A DNA stretch of 64,000 nucleotides from assembly GCA_028289645.1 (NCBI GenBank), contig JANQOK010000008.1, positions 310,001 to 374,000 on the forward strand. Direction: 5' to 3'. This DNA is from Anderseniella sp. GTDB lineage: Bacteria; Pseudomonadota; Alphaproteobacteria; Rhizobiales; Aestuariivirgaceae. The translations under genes were made by a program, and so were the position numbers. Below, piece after piece: positions 7,504 through 16,165 of the stretch. The notes under the pieces are model-generated. The model saw only the letters and a list, made by a program, of their open reading frames with translations, had not been told where the DNA came from and made no database searches. The first letter of the stretch is position 1; the number at the start of each line of letters is the position of its first letter.

Positions 7504-9509
7504 GCAATCTCCAGCGCCGCCTTGCGGCCCTCGTAGATAGCCATGTGGGCTTTGCGCGGTGCGTTGCAGTCGCCCACCACGGCGAACGGAGGACAATCGC
7601 CCAGAGCCTGGATGTCGTCGGAAAACTCGGTGTTGGGACTGGCCACGGTGGCCAGCACCAGGGTTTCAAAACGCTGCTCGAAGGTTTCGCCGGTCAACAG
7701 GTCAATGAAGCTGGCAACCGAGCCCTCATTGTCTGGCTTGCCCCATGACTGCAGTGCCGTGTCGGTTAGGGCAACGCCGCCGTGACGGGCGAAACGGGCG
7801 CGGGCCACGCTGTCCGCCCCGGTGCCGGCAAGCTCAGCCGCCAGCACCCCTTTGGAGGTCATGGCGGTGACCTTGTGTCCGGCCTCGGCCAGGAACAGCG
7901 CGGTGCCGATACCGCGCCAGGAATGCAGATCATCCAGCACCAGAACCCGCTCGCCGATCATCGTCGCGTTCTCCATGACGGTGTGGTAGCTGATGACATT
8001 ATCCTCGTCATGGCCGGGCAGCACATCATTCATGGGCAAGGCGCGCTGAAACCCTGAAGTGACAGGCTTGATGCCGGTTGCCGCAATGATGTGATCGGGG
8101 TGCAGGTGGCGGACGGTCAGCGGCGTTGCCGCTTCGCCAAGCTTAATGTCCACACCCAGGCGATCCAGCTCGTGCTCGTACCACTTGATGTGATCCGCAA
8201 TCCTGGAGCGTGTCGGCTGACGGCCGGCAAGATGCCACTGGCCGCCGATCATCGGTCCGCGTTCGATCAGCGTGACCTTGTGCCCGGCCTCGGCAGCCAC
8301 CCGGGCTGCTTCCAGGCCGGCCGGCCCGGCGCCGACCACGAGAACCGACCTGCGGCGTTCGGTCTTGGCTATCTTGTCGCCGCGCCATTCCCATTCACGC
8401 CCCACCGACGGGTTGACCAGGCAAGAAATCCAGTAGTCCTTGTAGCGCCTGGCAATGCACTGCTGATTGCAGTGGATGCACGGGCGGATGCTGGCGCCGT
8501 TGCCGGCCTGCGCCTTATTGGCCAGATGCGGGTCTGCAATCTGGGCCCGCACCATGGAACAGGTGTCGGCCTGGCCTGTCGAAATGACCTGCTCGGCCTT
8601 CTCGGGCGAATGAATGCCGGATTCGGCCTGCACACGGGCATGGCGCATGTGATGTTTGAGATGATCAGCCAGGTGCGCACCCTCGACGCCTTCGTGAACG
8701 TGGGTCGGGATTATCGGCTGGTCACGGAAATAGCTGCCGGTACCGCAGGTCACGTAATCCATCAGACCGCGCTCGTCGTGCCAGGCGGCGATTTCGCTCA
8801 AAGCCTCCAGAGACAGGGCCGGTTCGGCCACCTGATCGACCGACACGGCCATGCCTATGATGAAGTCGGAGCCGCAGGCCTCGCGGATGCGCTTGAAAAT
8901 CTCCGCCGAAAACCGGACCCGGTTTTCCAAGCTGCCACCCCATTTGTCATCACGCCGGTTGGACCAAGGTGTCCAGAACTGATCGACCAGGGAATGATAG
9001 GCGGCAAAAATCTCAACGCCGTCGAACCCGGCCTGCTGAGCGCGGTCTGCAGCGGCCACAAACGACACGATCAGTTCCTCGATCTCGGCCTCGCTGACCG
9101 CATGGCCGCCGTCTGAATCATGCATGGACGGCATGCCGGACGCGGACCAGTTGGCATGGTAGGAATTGGCCCCGTCACCATGCTGGCCGACATGATAAAG
9201 CTGGTGCAGCATGACCGTGTCATAGCTGCTGCAGGCCTCGTTGATCTTGCGCAGCGGCGCAATTATGGCATCGTCATTGGCACGGAAATTGCCGCGGGTC
9301 AGCACACCGGATGCATGCACCGGCACCGGCTCGACCACGATCATGCCGGCGCCGCCCTTGGCGCGTTCAACATAGTAGGCTTTGGTTCGCCGTGACGGCA
9401 GTCCGTTTTCTGCCATGTTGTTGGTATGGGCGCCGAACACAATGCGGTTCTTAAGCCGCTTGTGATTGATGGTTATCGGCGTGAACAAATGCGGATATGG
9501 GTTGCTCAT
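7500..9509 (-). CDS. FMN/4Fe-4S/FAD oxidoreductase of the Old Yellow Enzyme family (N-methylproline demethylase/TMADH-like)
   Basis: The 669-residue protein has an OYE-type FMN barrel (about 1-340), a 4Fe-4S motif with Cys344, Cys347, Cys351 and Cys363, and a C-terminal dinucleotide-binding half beginning with VLVVGAGPAG near residue 392. This is the architecture of 2,4-dienoyl-CoA reductase, trimethylamine dehydrogenase and the StcD/HpbA N-methylproline demethylases. The C-terminal half (RVLVLDDLHSWRGIGTA) reads most like the demethylase branch, as recalled. That would fit the dimethylglycine-dehydrogenase-like gene at the window start. A dienoyl-CoA-type reductase is the alternative. ATG 9509 follows a weak ribosome site. 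Confidence 0.75.
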   Translation of the reverse strand: MSNPYPHLFTPITINHKRLKNRIVFGAHTNNMAENGLPSRRTKAYYVERAKGGAGMIVVEPVPVHASGVLTRGNFRANDDAIIAPLRKINEACSSYDTVMLHQLYHVGQHGDGANSYHANWSASGMPSMHDSDGGHAVSEAEIEELIVSFVAAADRAQQAGFDGVEIFAAYHSLVDQFWTPWSNRRDDKWGGSLENRVRFSAEIFKRIREACGSDFIIGMAVSVDQVAEPALSLEALSEIAAWHDERGLMDYVTCGTGSYFRDQPIIPTHVHEGVEGAHLADHLKHHMRHARVQAESGIHSPEKAEQVISTGQADTCSMVRAQIADPHLANKAQAGNGASIRPCIHCNQQCIARRYKDYWISCLVNPSVGREWEWRGDKIAKTERRRSVLVVGAGPAGLEAARVAAEAGHKVTLIERGPMIGGQWHLAGRQPTRSRIADHIKWYEHELDRLGVDIKLGEAATPLTVRHLHPDHIIAATGIKPVTSGFQRALPMNDVLPGHDEDNVISYHTVMENATMIGERVLVLDDLHSWRGIGTALFLAEAGHKVTAMTSKGVLAAELAGTGADSVARARFARHGGVALTDTALQSWGKPDNEGSVASFIDLLTGETFEQRFETLVLATVASPNTEFSDDIQALGDCPPFAVVGDCNAPRKAHMAIYEGRKAALEIA

Positions 9510-9642
9510 GGAAAGATCAAATTCAGGTTGCCGTTGAAAAAGAATTCAAGTCGCCGTCAGAAATCAAGTCGCAGGGTGCCGCCCGTCACATTATTGTCAT
9601 GGTTTTTGCACTGATTTGCCAAGTCCTCGTTGCAATTTTTTC

Positions 9643-10566
9643 TCATTTCGGCTCGAAATCAACAATCCATGGCGGTTTTGGCCGGTACAATTCGGCGATC
9701 CAATCGACAAAACTGCGCACTTTCAATGGCTCATAGAGCCTGCTGGCATACATCGCATATACGCCCAGCACACCGCCTGACCATTGAGGCAGCACCCGCA
9801 CGAGCTTGCCCGCCGCGATGTCGCGGCTGACAATAAAGTCCGGCTGCAGAGCCAGTCCACCGCCGGCAATTGCCAATTCCTCTATGGCGTCGCCACTGTT
9901 TGCCAGGACCGCCGGTGAGATGCGCACCTGCTCGACCGTGCCGTTGCCGTCGTTAAGTGACCATACATCGCCTTCATGGCCAAAAGTGTACCCGAGACAA
10001 CGATGATCACTTATCGCGCTTGGCGTATCGGGGCTGCCGTGGCTGGCAATGTATCCGGGGCTGGCGCACAGGATGACCTGGACATCGGCAATGCGCCTGG
10101 CAATCAGGTTGGAGTCCGCCAGCTTGCCGGTGATACGGATGGCAACGTCGAAACCTTCCTCGACCAGATCCACGGTACGGTCGTTCAGCGACATGTCCAC
10201 GGTGACCTTGGGATTGGAGGCAGTGTACCGACCGAGATATGGCGCCACGTGATGGACGCCGAACGACATCGGCGCGGACAAGGCAAGCCTGCCCTGCGGG
10301 GTAAGAGTGTGGAGGCCGGCAATGCGGTCGGCCTCGTCGAGCTGGGCGAGGACATTCCTGGCACGCTCGAGATAGACGGCACCGGTACTGGTCAAGCTGT
10401 GCGAGCGGGTTGTGCGGGTCAGCAGGCGGGCGCCCAGATGAGCCTCGAGATCCGCCAGATGGCGCGATGCCATATTGCGCGACATGCCCAGCGCATCGGC
10501 TGCAGCTGCAAAGCTGCCCTGATCGACAATGGTGACAAACACCTCAATGGCACGCAGGCGATTCAT
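9643..10566 (-). CDS. LysR family transcriptional regulator
   Basis: The 307-residue regulator has an N-terminal winged helix (residues 1-60; FVTIVDQGSFAAAADALGMSRNMASRHLADLE) and a LysR substrate-binding domain (about 90-295). The ribosome site AAAAGGAGATAG lies directly before ATG 10566. It is divergent from the DoxX-VOC pair, 109 bp away, which it probably controls. The inducer is unknown. The gene is downstream of the OYE-like enzyme on the same strand, with 133 bp between them that hold nothing recognisable. Confidence 0.9.
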   Translation of the reverse strand: MNRLRAIEVFVTIVDQGSFAAAADALGMSRNMASRHLADLEAHLGARLLTRTTRSHSLTSTGAVYLERARNVLAQLDEADRIAGLHTLTPQGRLALSAPMSFGVHHVAPYLGRYTASNPKVTVDMSLNDRTVDLVEEGFDVAIRITGKLADSNLIARRIADVQVILCASPGYIASHGSPDTPSAISDHRCLGYTFGHEGDVWSLNDGNGTVEQVRISPAVLANSGDAIEELAIAGGGLALQPDFIVSRDIAAGKLVRVLPQWSGGVLGVYAMYASRLYEPLKVRSFVDWIAELYRPKPPWIVDFEPK

Positions 10567-10581
10567 ACTATCTCCTTTTAA

Positions 10582-10596
10582 GAGACAATATATCTC
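10582..10596. promoter_or_regulatory. Possible LysR-type operator between the divergent genes
   Basis: GAGA-N7-TCTC dyad in an AT-rich stretch 16 bp upstream of the LysR start and 80 bp upstream of the DoxX gene. Its position suits an autoregulatory site, but the motif is short. Confidence 0.3.
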
Positions 10597-10675
10597 ACAA
10601 TTCGCAGATTATCTCCAGCGGCAAACGCCCTATGTGTCTCTCATCGAAACTTCAACGATTGAAAGGTCCACCACA

Positions 10676-11095
10676 ATGAACAATGAACAACTGACCGCAA
10701 ACGGCACCGCCCTGCTCCGAATTACGCTGGGCATAGCCGCGATAGCGCACGGACTGCTGAAAGTGTTTGTCTTTACCCTGCCCGGCGCAGCCGGGTTCTT
10801 TGAATCCCTCGGGCTGCCCGGTTTTCTCGCCTACGTCACGGTAGTAGTCGAAATCGTCGGCGGCCTCGCGCTCGTCGCCGGTTTCCAAACCCGGCTCGTC
10901 TCACTTGCCATGGTCCCCATCCTGCTCGGCGCCACCTGGGCACATGCCGGCAATGGCTGGGTATTCTCCAATCAGGGCGGCGGCTGGGAGTATCCCCTGT
11001 TCTGGGCAGTAGTTCTGGTGGTGCAGGCGATGCTTGGCAGCGGCGCCTATGCGGTGGATGATATGCAGGCGCGCAAGGCATCCGCCAACGCGTGA
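10676..11095 (+). CDS. DoxX family membrane protein
   Basis: The 139-residue protein has four predicted membrane segments and the DoxX-family pattern (LRITLGIAAIAHGLLKV near the N terminus, then TWAHAGNGWVFSNQGGGWEYPLFW). DoxX-like proteins are small inner-membrane proteins of varied roles, often associated with quinone or thiol redox stress. ATG 10676 is chosen; the frame remains open upstream into the LysR promoter but without family similarity. It is followed 16 bp later by a VOC-family gene, and both are divergent from LysR, a pattern frequent for quinone- or electrophile-responsive loci. Confidence 0.8.
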   Translation: MNNEQLTANGTALLRITLGIAAIAHGLLKVFVFTLPGAAGFFESLGLPGFLAYVTVVVEIVGGLALVAGFQTRLVSLAMVPILLGATWAHAGNGWVFSNQGGGWEYPLFWAVVLVVQAMLGSGAYAVDDMQARKASANA

Positions 11096-11111
11096 CGCAA
11101 GGAGACCAATA

Positions 11112-11621
11112 ATGTTCAAGAACATAGACCCCGCCCCGCAGAAGCCGGTCGCAACCGGCGCGCGCATCGGCCATGTCCACCTGAAAGTCGCCGATATCGA
11201 GCGTGCCCTAGACTTCTATGTTGGCGTTTTGGGTTTCGGCGTGAAACAGCGCTACGGCGATCAGGCGGCATTCATCGCCGCCGGTGACTACCATCACCAT
11301 ATCGGCCTCAACACCTGGGAGAGCAAGGGCGGTTCGCCGCCGCCCGCCGGCACAACCGGTCTGTTTCACCTGGCCATACTGTACCCGGAGCGGGCCGAGT
11401 TGGCTGATGCGCTGAAGCGGATAACAATTGCCGGCTATGAGCTCGATGGCGCATCCGATCATGGTGTGTCGCAGGCGCTGTATCTGCGCGACCCGGACGG
11501 CAACGGGGTGGAGCTTTACTGGGACCGGCCCGAAACCGACTGGCCGAAAAATGATGACGGCACGCTTGCCATGGTCACAGAACGCCTCGACCTTGACGAC
11601 CTGCTAGCGGAAGCTGCCTGA
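11112..11621 (+). CDS. VOC family protein (glyoxalase/extradiol dioxygenase fold, CatE-like)
   Basis: The 169-residue protein carries a vicinal-oxygen-chelate domain. Possible metal ligands are His in GHVHLKV (about residue 19), His in GLFHLAI and Glu in GVELYWD, the typical His-His-Glu triad of ring-cleaving dioxygenase-like members. The C terminus (YWDRPETDWP) is characteristic of CatE-like proteins. GGAGACC precedes the ATG. It probably works with the DoxX protein upstream, maybe on quinone or catechol compounds; the substrate is unknown. A strong stem-loop follows. Confidence 0.8.
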   Translation: MFKNIDPAPQKPVATGARIGHVHLKVADIERALDFYVGVLGFGVKQRYGDQAAFIAAGDYHHHIGLNTWESKGGSPPPAGTTGLFHLAILYPERAELADALKRITIAGYELDGASDHGVSQALYLRDPDGNGVELYWDRPETDWPKNDDGTLAMVTERLDLDDLLAEAA

Positions 11622-11627
11622 CGGCCA

Positions 11628-11661
11628 GCGCAACAGGGGTTCGCTTGCCCCCCTGTTGCGC
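11628..11661 (+). terminator. Terminator of the DoxX-VOC operon
   Basis: A perfect 12-bp stem (11628-11639 with 11650-11661) has a 10-base loop, starts 7 bp after the VOC stop codon and is followed by CGGCACTTTTGA. Confidence 0.75.
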
Positions 11662-11689
11662 CGGCACTTTTGATGCGATCAGTTTCATA

Positions 11690-11714
11690 ACTTTTGATTG
11701 ATTCAATCAAAAGT
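11690..11714 (-). terminator. Bidirectional AT-rich stem-loop between convergent genes
   Basis: Perfect 11-bp arms 11690-11700 and 11704-11714 have a 3-base loop. The arms carry runs of T and A at their outer ends, so it can end transcription from the minus-strand operon, whose last stop is at 11728. Confidence 0.65.
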
Positions 11715-11727
11715 CATACCGATTTAG

Positions 11728-12471
11728 TCACGACAATCCCGGACCGGTGATTTCCTTGATCAGCTTGCGGTAAATCGCCTCTCGGTAGGCATCGTAATCG
11801 TTGGCTGGCAGCACGAAGTGATACGGCCCGCCAATGATTGATTTCTTGAAGTAATGGTCGAGCGTCGGCCACTCGTTCAGAATGGCCAGCCCGTTGATGG
11901 TAATGCCTCGCGCAACTACATCATCGCGGGCCACTTCAACGATTTCGCCACGGTTGTTGCGGCCATCTGACGATATATCGATGACCCGCCTGAGTGCGGT
12001 GAACGGTGCTGCTGTTGCTGCGGCCGCGGCAAACTGCAGTGCGGCACCGATCGCAGTGCCGCCTTCGGCAAGCTCGCGCTGGATCGCGAACACCTTCTGG
12101 GCGAATGCGTTGGCGGACGCAGGGCCGTCTATCACCGTCCACGGTGTCGACAGAGCCTGGTTTTCCGCGTCAGACCACTGGAACACCGTAACAGCTATGC
12201 GCCCGAGCGGCCCGCTCTCGATAGCACGGTGCACCTCCTTGGTCTGGAAGGCATGACCGATGCCATCCATCTGAAGCCGGAACTCGCGCGCATCCACCGA
12301 ATAGGAACAGTCGACCGCCAGCACAAGTATCAGGTCCACTTCACCCCCGGCCTGGGCGTTGCCGGGAGCGGCAAGATGCAGAGCACCGGCCGTACCGCCG
12401 ACGCCTGCGGCGGCAGAAAGCAACAGCATCCGCCTGCGCGATAGGTGCTGACGAATGCTGTTGCTGCTCAT
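11728..12471 (-). CDS. DUF1194 (von Willebrand factor A-like) exported protein
   Basis: The 247-residue protein starts with a twin-arginine-like signal (LSRRRMLLLSAAAGVGG). A DUF1194 domain follows with a degenerate MIDAS-like opening (VLAVDCSYSV) and the family block VIDISSDGRNNRG, then GITINGLAILNE. Function is unknown; exported VWA proteins usually bind partners in the periplasm. It lies 28 bp after the second permease of the potA-D-B-C-type importer, as the last gene of that operon. A second DUF1194 gene is at 31759-32451. Confidence 0.85.
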   Translation of the reverse strand: MSSNSIRQHLSRRRMLLLSAAAGVGGTAGALHLAAPGNAQAGGEVDLILVLAVDCSYSVDAREFRLQMDGIGHAFQTKEVHRAIESGPLGRIAVTVFQWSDAENQALSTPWTVIDGPASANAFAQKVFAIQRELAEGGTAIGAALQFAAAAATAAPFTALRRVIDISSDGRNNRGEIVEVARDDVVARGITINGLAILNEWPTLDHYFKKSIIGGPYHFVLPANDYDAYREAIYRKLIKEITGPGLS

Positions 12472-12499
12472 AATGATTTTATGTCTCTTGCGTTAGAGT

Positions 12500-13567
12500 T
12501 TATCCGGGCGACAGGCCGCGCAGACGCTCAGACCGGCGGCGCAGGAGTTCCAATGTCGCCAACAAGGCAATCGAGATCAAGACCAGGATGGTTGCCACGG
12601 CCAGGATGGTCGGGGAAATCTGCTCGCGGATGCCGGAGAACATCTGCCTTGGAATGGTGACCTGGTGGACATCAGCCAGGAAGATCACGGCCACCACCTC
12701 GTCCAGCGAGGTGATGAACGCAAACAGCGCACCGGATATCATACCGGGCAAGATCAACGGCATGATAACCTTGCGGAACGTGGTCCAGCCATTGGCGCCA
12801 AGACTTCTCGACGCGCGTATCAGCGACGTGTCGAAGCCGGTCAGTGTCGCAGTCACTGTTATGATCACAAACGGCACCCCGAGTGTCGCATGGGCCAGGA
12901 TGATGCCAAGGTCCTTGTTGATGAGACCATCGGGGAAAAACGGGAATACATCCTTTTTGGCATAGAAAAAGAACATGCCGGTGGCGGTGATCACCAGCGG
13001 TACGATCATCGGTGAAATCAACAGGCTGGTAATCGCTGAGCGGAACGGCATTTCCGGACGCGACAGGCCCAGTGCCGCCAGCGTGCCGAAGAACGTGGCT
13101 ACGATCGTGGACAGAACGGCGAACTTGAACGAGTTCAAGGCAGCGCCCACCCAGGTGGCATTGTTCCACATATCCGACCACCAGCCCTCGGTGCGGTCGG
13201 GATCATTCATGCCGAACAGGAAGATGTCCTTGTACCACCGGGTCGAGTACGCATTGGGATCAAGGGACAACATGCCTTCCGTGAAGGTGAAATAAGGCTC
13301 CACATTGAACGACAGGGGCATGATCACCAGCACCGGCGTAATCAGGAAAATGAAAATGCAGGTGCAGACCAGAAGGAATATGTACTGGCCGAATTTCTCA
13401 AGCCAGGTCGCGTAGGCGGGCAACTCGCTCATGAAGAAAAGCGGCAGCCCGAGGACCAGCGCGAAGCCAATGGTCGCTATCAGCGTGCCCGTGTAGAAAA
13501 AGGCGATGACTACCGCGATGACGTAAGCGACGTAACCGGGAGCGGGTATTCTGTCGAGAATGGTCAT
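12500..13567 (-). CDS. ABC transporter permease, PotC-type (spermidine/putrescine family)
   Basis: A 355-residue MetI-type permease with six or more membrane segments and the EAA loop RASRSLGANGWTTFRKVIMPLILPG, the site that contacts the ATPase. I chose ATG 13567, which has GGGAGG six bases upstream; a GTG at 13582 overlapping the previous stop is possible. It has an unusual N-terminal hydrophobic hairpin before the canonical first membrane segment and a periplasmic segment around residues 95-140 rich in Trp and Asp. It pairs with the PotB-type permease upstream. Confidence 0.85.
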   Translation of the reverse strand: MTILDRIPAPGYVAYVIAVVIAFFYTGTLIATIGFALVLGLPLFFMSELPAYATWLEKFGQYIFLLVCTCIFIFLITPVLVIMPLSFNVEPYFTFTEGMLSLDPNAYSTRWYKDIFLFGMNDPDRTEGWWSDMWNNATWVGAALNSFKFAVLSTIVATFFGTLAALGLSRPEMPFRSAITSLLISPMIVPLVITATGMFFFYAKKDVFPFFPDGLINKDLGIILAHATLGVPFVIITVTATLTGFDTSLIRASRSLGANGWTTFRKVIMPLILPGMISGALFAFITSLDEVVAVIFLADVHQVTIPRQMFSGIREQISPTILAVATILVLISIALLATLELLRRRSERLRGLSPG

Positions 13568-13578
13568 GATCGCCTCCC

Positions 13579-14859
13579 TCACCCGAACTTCAGATTGTCG
13601 ACACCGACAAGCTTGTTGTAGAGCCAGTAGAAGACAAGAACGATGGCCAGCAGGATGGCTCCAAGCGCCGCTCCCAGGCTCCAGTTCAGTGTCTTCTTGA
13701 TATGATCCGCAATCAGGTTTGAGATCAGCAGGCCATCATTGCCGCCCACCAGCGCTGGTGTGATGTAGTAGCCAATGGCCAGAATGAATACCAGCAGCGT
13801 GCCTGCGGCTATGCCCGGTATGGTTTGCGGGAAATACACTTTTATGAACGAGTAGGTGCCGGTCGCTCCCAGCGACCGTGCCGCTCGCATGTAATATGGC
13901 GGGATGGTTTTCATCACCGAGTACAACGGCAGGATCATGAACGGCAGCAGAATGTGCACCATGGCAACGATGGTACCGGTCATGTTGTAGACCATCTGAA
14001 TGCGGCTGCCTTCAGGAATGATCTGGGTGAACACCAGTATGTCGTTCACAATACCCTCAGTCTGCAGCATGGCAATCCAGGCCGTGGTTCGCACCAGCAG
14101 CGAGGTCCAGAACGGCAATAGCACCATGATCATCAGCAGGTTTGATGTCCGAAGCGGCAACGTCGCCAGCAGGTAGGACACCGGATAGGCAATCACCAGG
14201 CATATGGCTGTGATCAGGGCCGACAGCCACAGGGTCTTGAACATGATCGGCACATAGATCCGGTAAAGCGGGTCAGCACGGACGATGTCGTTGTTGGCGT
14301 CGTACTTGAGGTCGAGCGCGGCAAGGTAGAACGAAATCGTATAGTCATGCGACACGCGCTGCAGCGTGCGCCAGATGTGCTGGTTCTCCCAGCGCTTGTC
14401 CAATCCGATAAGGGCTTCCTTATAGGGGCCTTCAGTGATGTTCTTGAGCTTGCGCGCCGACCTGGTGAACAAGCCGCGCGAGCCGGGAATCTCATAGTTG
14501 ATGCGAGTGGCGAGGTTACCAACCGTCTTGCCGATCTCGTTGTTTTCCCGGGCCGCTCGCATGTCCTTGACGAACACCTCAAAAGTGGACTCCGGCGGCA
14601 GGTCCTCACCGTCCCATTCCTGAATCACCTTGGAAAAATTGGGCAGCACATTGCTGCCGACCGGGCTGTACACCGACCGGAACAGCATCTCGCCAATGGG
14701 CAGGACAAAGGCGACGAGCAGGAACAACAGCAGCGGCAACACGAGCACCAAAGCCTGCAAACGCTGACGCCTGGTGGCGCGCGCCAAAGACGTTTTCAGC
14801 GGTACACCATCAGTGGTTGTTATTTCCCCCGGCACGCCAGATGCAGTTACATCGGTCAT
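13579..14859 (-). CDS. ABC transporter permease, PotB-type, with long periplasmic insertion
   Basis: The 426-residue permease is much longer than the usual ~290 residues. The first membrane helix is at about 36-60, and a hydrophilic segment of about 145 residues (62-205) separates it from the MetI domain. The EAA loop is MRAARSLGATGTYSFIKVYFPQTIPG. Charged stretches such as DMRAARENNEIGKT in the insertion suggest a folded extracytoplasmic domain. The gene follows the binding-protein gene after a stem-loop and precedes the PotC-type gene. Confidence 0.85.
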   Translation of the reverse strand: MTDVTASGVPGEITTTDGVPLKTSLARATRRQRLQALVLVLPLLLFLLVAFVLPIGEMLFRSVYSPVGSNVLPNFSKVIQEWDGEDLPPESTFEVFVKDMRAARENNEIGKTVGNLATRINYEIPGSRGLFTRSARKLKNITEGPYKEALIGLDKRWENQHIWRTLQRVSHDYTISFYLAALDLKYDANNDIVRADPLYRIYVPIMFKTLWLSALITAICLVIAYPVSYLLATLPLRTSNLLMIMVLLPFWTSLLVRTTAWIAMLQTEGIVNDILVFTQIIPEGSRIQMVYNMTGTIVAMVHILLPFMILPLYSVMKTIPPYYMRAARSLGATGTYSFIKVYFPQTIPGIAAGTLLVFILAIGYYITPALVGGNDGLLISNLIADHIKKTLNWSLGAALGAILLAIVLVFYWLYNKLVGVDNLKFG

Positions 14860-14937
14860 GATATGCCCTTTTCCCCGTCGCTGTCGGCGGACTAAAACAT
14901 CGCAGTCAAATCATCTCATAAAAATAACTCAATAGGA

Positions 14938-14963
14938 CCGGACGGGTAACAGCACCCGTCCGG
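14938..14963 (-). terminator. Intercistronic stem-loop after the binding-protein gene
   Basis: A perfect 10-bp stem (14938-14947 with 14954-14963) has a 6-base loop, 19 bp past the binding-protein stop and before the permease genes. No T-run follows on the minus strand, so it more likely stabilises the upstream mRNA or causes partial termination, which would give more binding protein than permease. Confidence 0.6.
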
Positions 14964-14981
14964 CCTCAGGCTAAATAAGCC

Positions 14982-16067
14982 TTACTGTGCGAGCCAGGCG
15001 TTGAAGCGTTCGTTGAGCGCGTCCTGGTTGTCTGCCCACCATTCAAAGTCGTTCTGAACGGCGTTGGTCAGGTTCGCAGGCGCCGTCGGCATCTGTGGAC
15101 CCATGTCGATCTTGCCGTCTTCGTACTTGCCGACAAGCGGAGCAGAAGACAGACGGGCCGGACCGTACGCGATGTACTTGGCCTGGTTGGCAAGCTGTTC
15201 AGTCTCGGTGGAGAACTTCAGGAACTGCAGCGCCTTATCCTTGTTTGGAGCACCCTTTGGAATTGCCCAAAGGTCGATGTCCCAAACCTGCCCGTCCCAT
15301 ACGATGACGAAAGGCTTGTTCTCGGCTGCAACAGCGTTGAAGATACGGCCGTTGTAAGCCGTGGTCATCAGCACTTCACCGTCAGCCAGAAGCTGTGGCG
15401 GCTGCGCGCCGGCTTCCCACCATACAACGTCACCCTTGATGGTGGCGAGCTTGGCGAAGGCGCGGTCGATTGCTTCAGGCTTGGCCAGTTCGGCGTAGAC
15501 ATCCTTGGCCGCGATACCGTCGGCAATCAAGGCAAACTCAAGGTTTGGCTTTGGCCCCTTGCGCAGACCACGCTTGCCGGCCCAGGTCTTGGTGTCGAAG
15601 AAGTCAGCCATGGTGGTTGGCTTCTTGTCGCCGATCTTGGTGTCGTCATAGGCGTAGATGGTTGACCAGACGATGTTGGCGACAGCGCACTCATGCAGCG
15701 TACCGGGCAGGAAGTCTTCCTGGGCAGGCTTGCCGTCAGCACCAGCAGGCAGGGTTGAGTGATCGATCTTCTCGAAGATGCCTTCATCGCAGCCGCGAAC
15801 CGCATCGGACAGTTCAACGTCAACAATGTCCCAGGACACGTTGCCGGCTTCAACCTGGGCTTTCACTTCGGCAATGCCGCCGGAGTAATCGACCGAGTTG
15901 ATCTTGATGCCGGTCTTGGCGGTGAAGGGCTCATGATAAGCTTTCACCTGGCTCTTCGTGTAGGCGCCGCCCCACGAAACAGCCGTAATCGAGCCTTCGG
16001 CGCTGGCGGCTGTCGAGACAGCTCCGAGTGCCAGAATCGAAAGGCTTGCTGTTAAAAATTTCTTCAT
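14982..16067 (-). CDS. ABC transporter substrate-binding protein, PotD-type
   Basis: The 361-residue protein has a Sec signal peptide (KKFLTASLSILALGAVSTAASA) and the fold of extracellular solute-binding protein family 8/1 (spermidine/putrescine type). Recognisable stretches are AVSWGGAYT, WDIVDVE, and WAIPKGAPNKDKALQFLKFS. Aromatic-rich segments (VVWWEAGAQPPQ, WDGQVWDIDLW) could form a cage for a cationic ligand. AGGGAG precedes ATG 16067. It is the second gene of the operon after the ATPase. Polyamine is the default ligand; a betaine is possible given the window. Confidence 0.9.
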   Translation of the reverse strand: MKKFLTASLSILALGAVSTAASAEGSITAVSWGGAYTKSQVKAYHEPFTAKTGIKINSVDYSGGIAEVKAQVEAGNVSWDIVDVELSDAVRGCDEGIFEKIDHSTLPAGADGKPAQEDFLPGTLHECAVANIVWSTIYAYDDTKIGDKKPTTMADFFDTKTWAGKRGLRKGPKPNLEFALIADGIAAKDVYAELAKPEAIDRAFAKLATIKGDVVWWEAGAQPPQLLADGEVLMTTAYNGRIFNAVAAENKPFVIVWDGQVWDIDLWAIPKGAPNKDKALQFLKFSTETEQLANQAKYIAYGPARLSSAPLVGKYEDGKIDMGPQMPTAPANLTNAVQNDFEWWADNQDALNERFNAWLAQ

Positions 16068-16165
16068 TCAGACTTACTCCCTTTGGTAGAACGGAGGCTC
16101 AACAAAACCCCCGGTAAACCGCCCTGCTCTCACTATTGAGGCAGAACAGAATTCTCGAATTCAGA

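Noticed and set aside
8091-9116. 341-codon plus-strand open frame opposite the OYE-like enzyme
   Set aside because: Antisense shadow; the minus strand has a complete three-domain enzyme with cofactor motifs.
11112-11621. VOC protein as a confirmed catechol dioxygenase
   Set aside because: The His-His-Glu triad is plausible but no ring-degradation genes are nearby, so a specific reaction is not supported.
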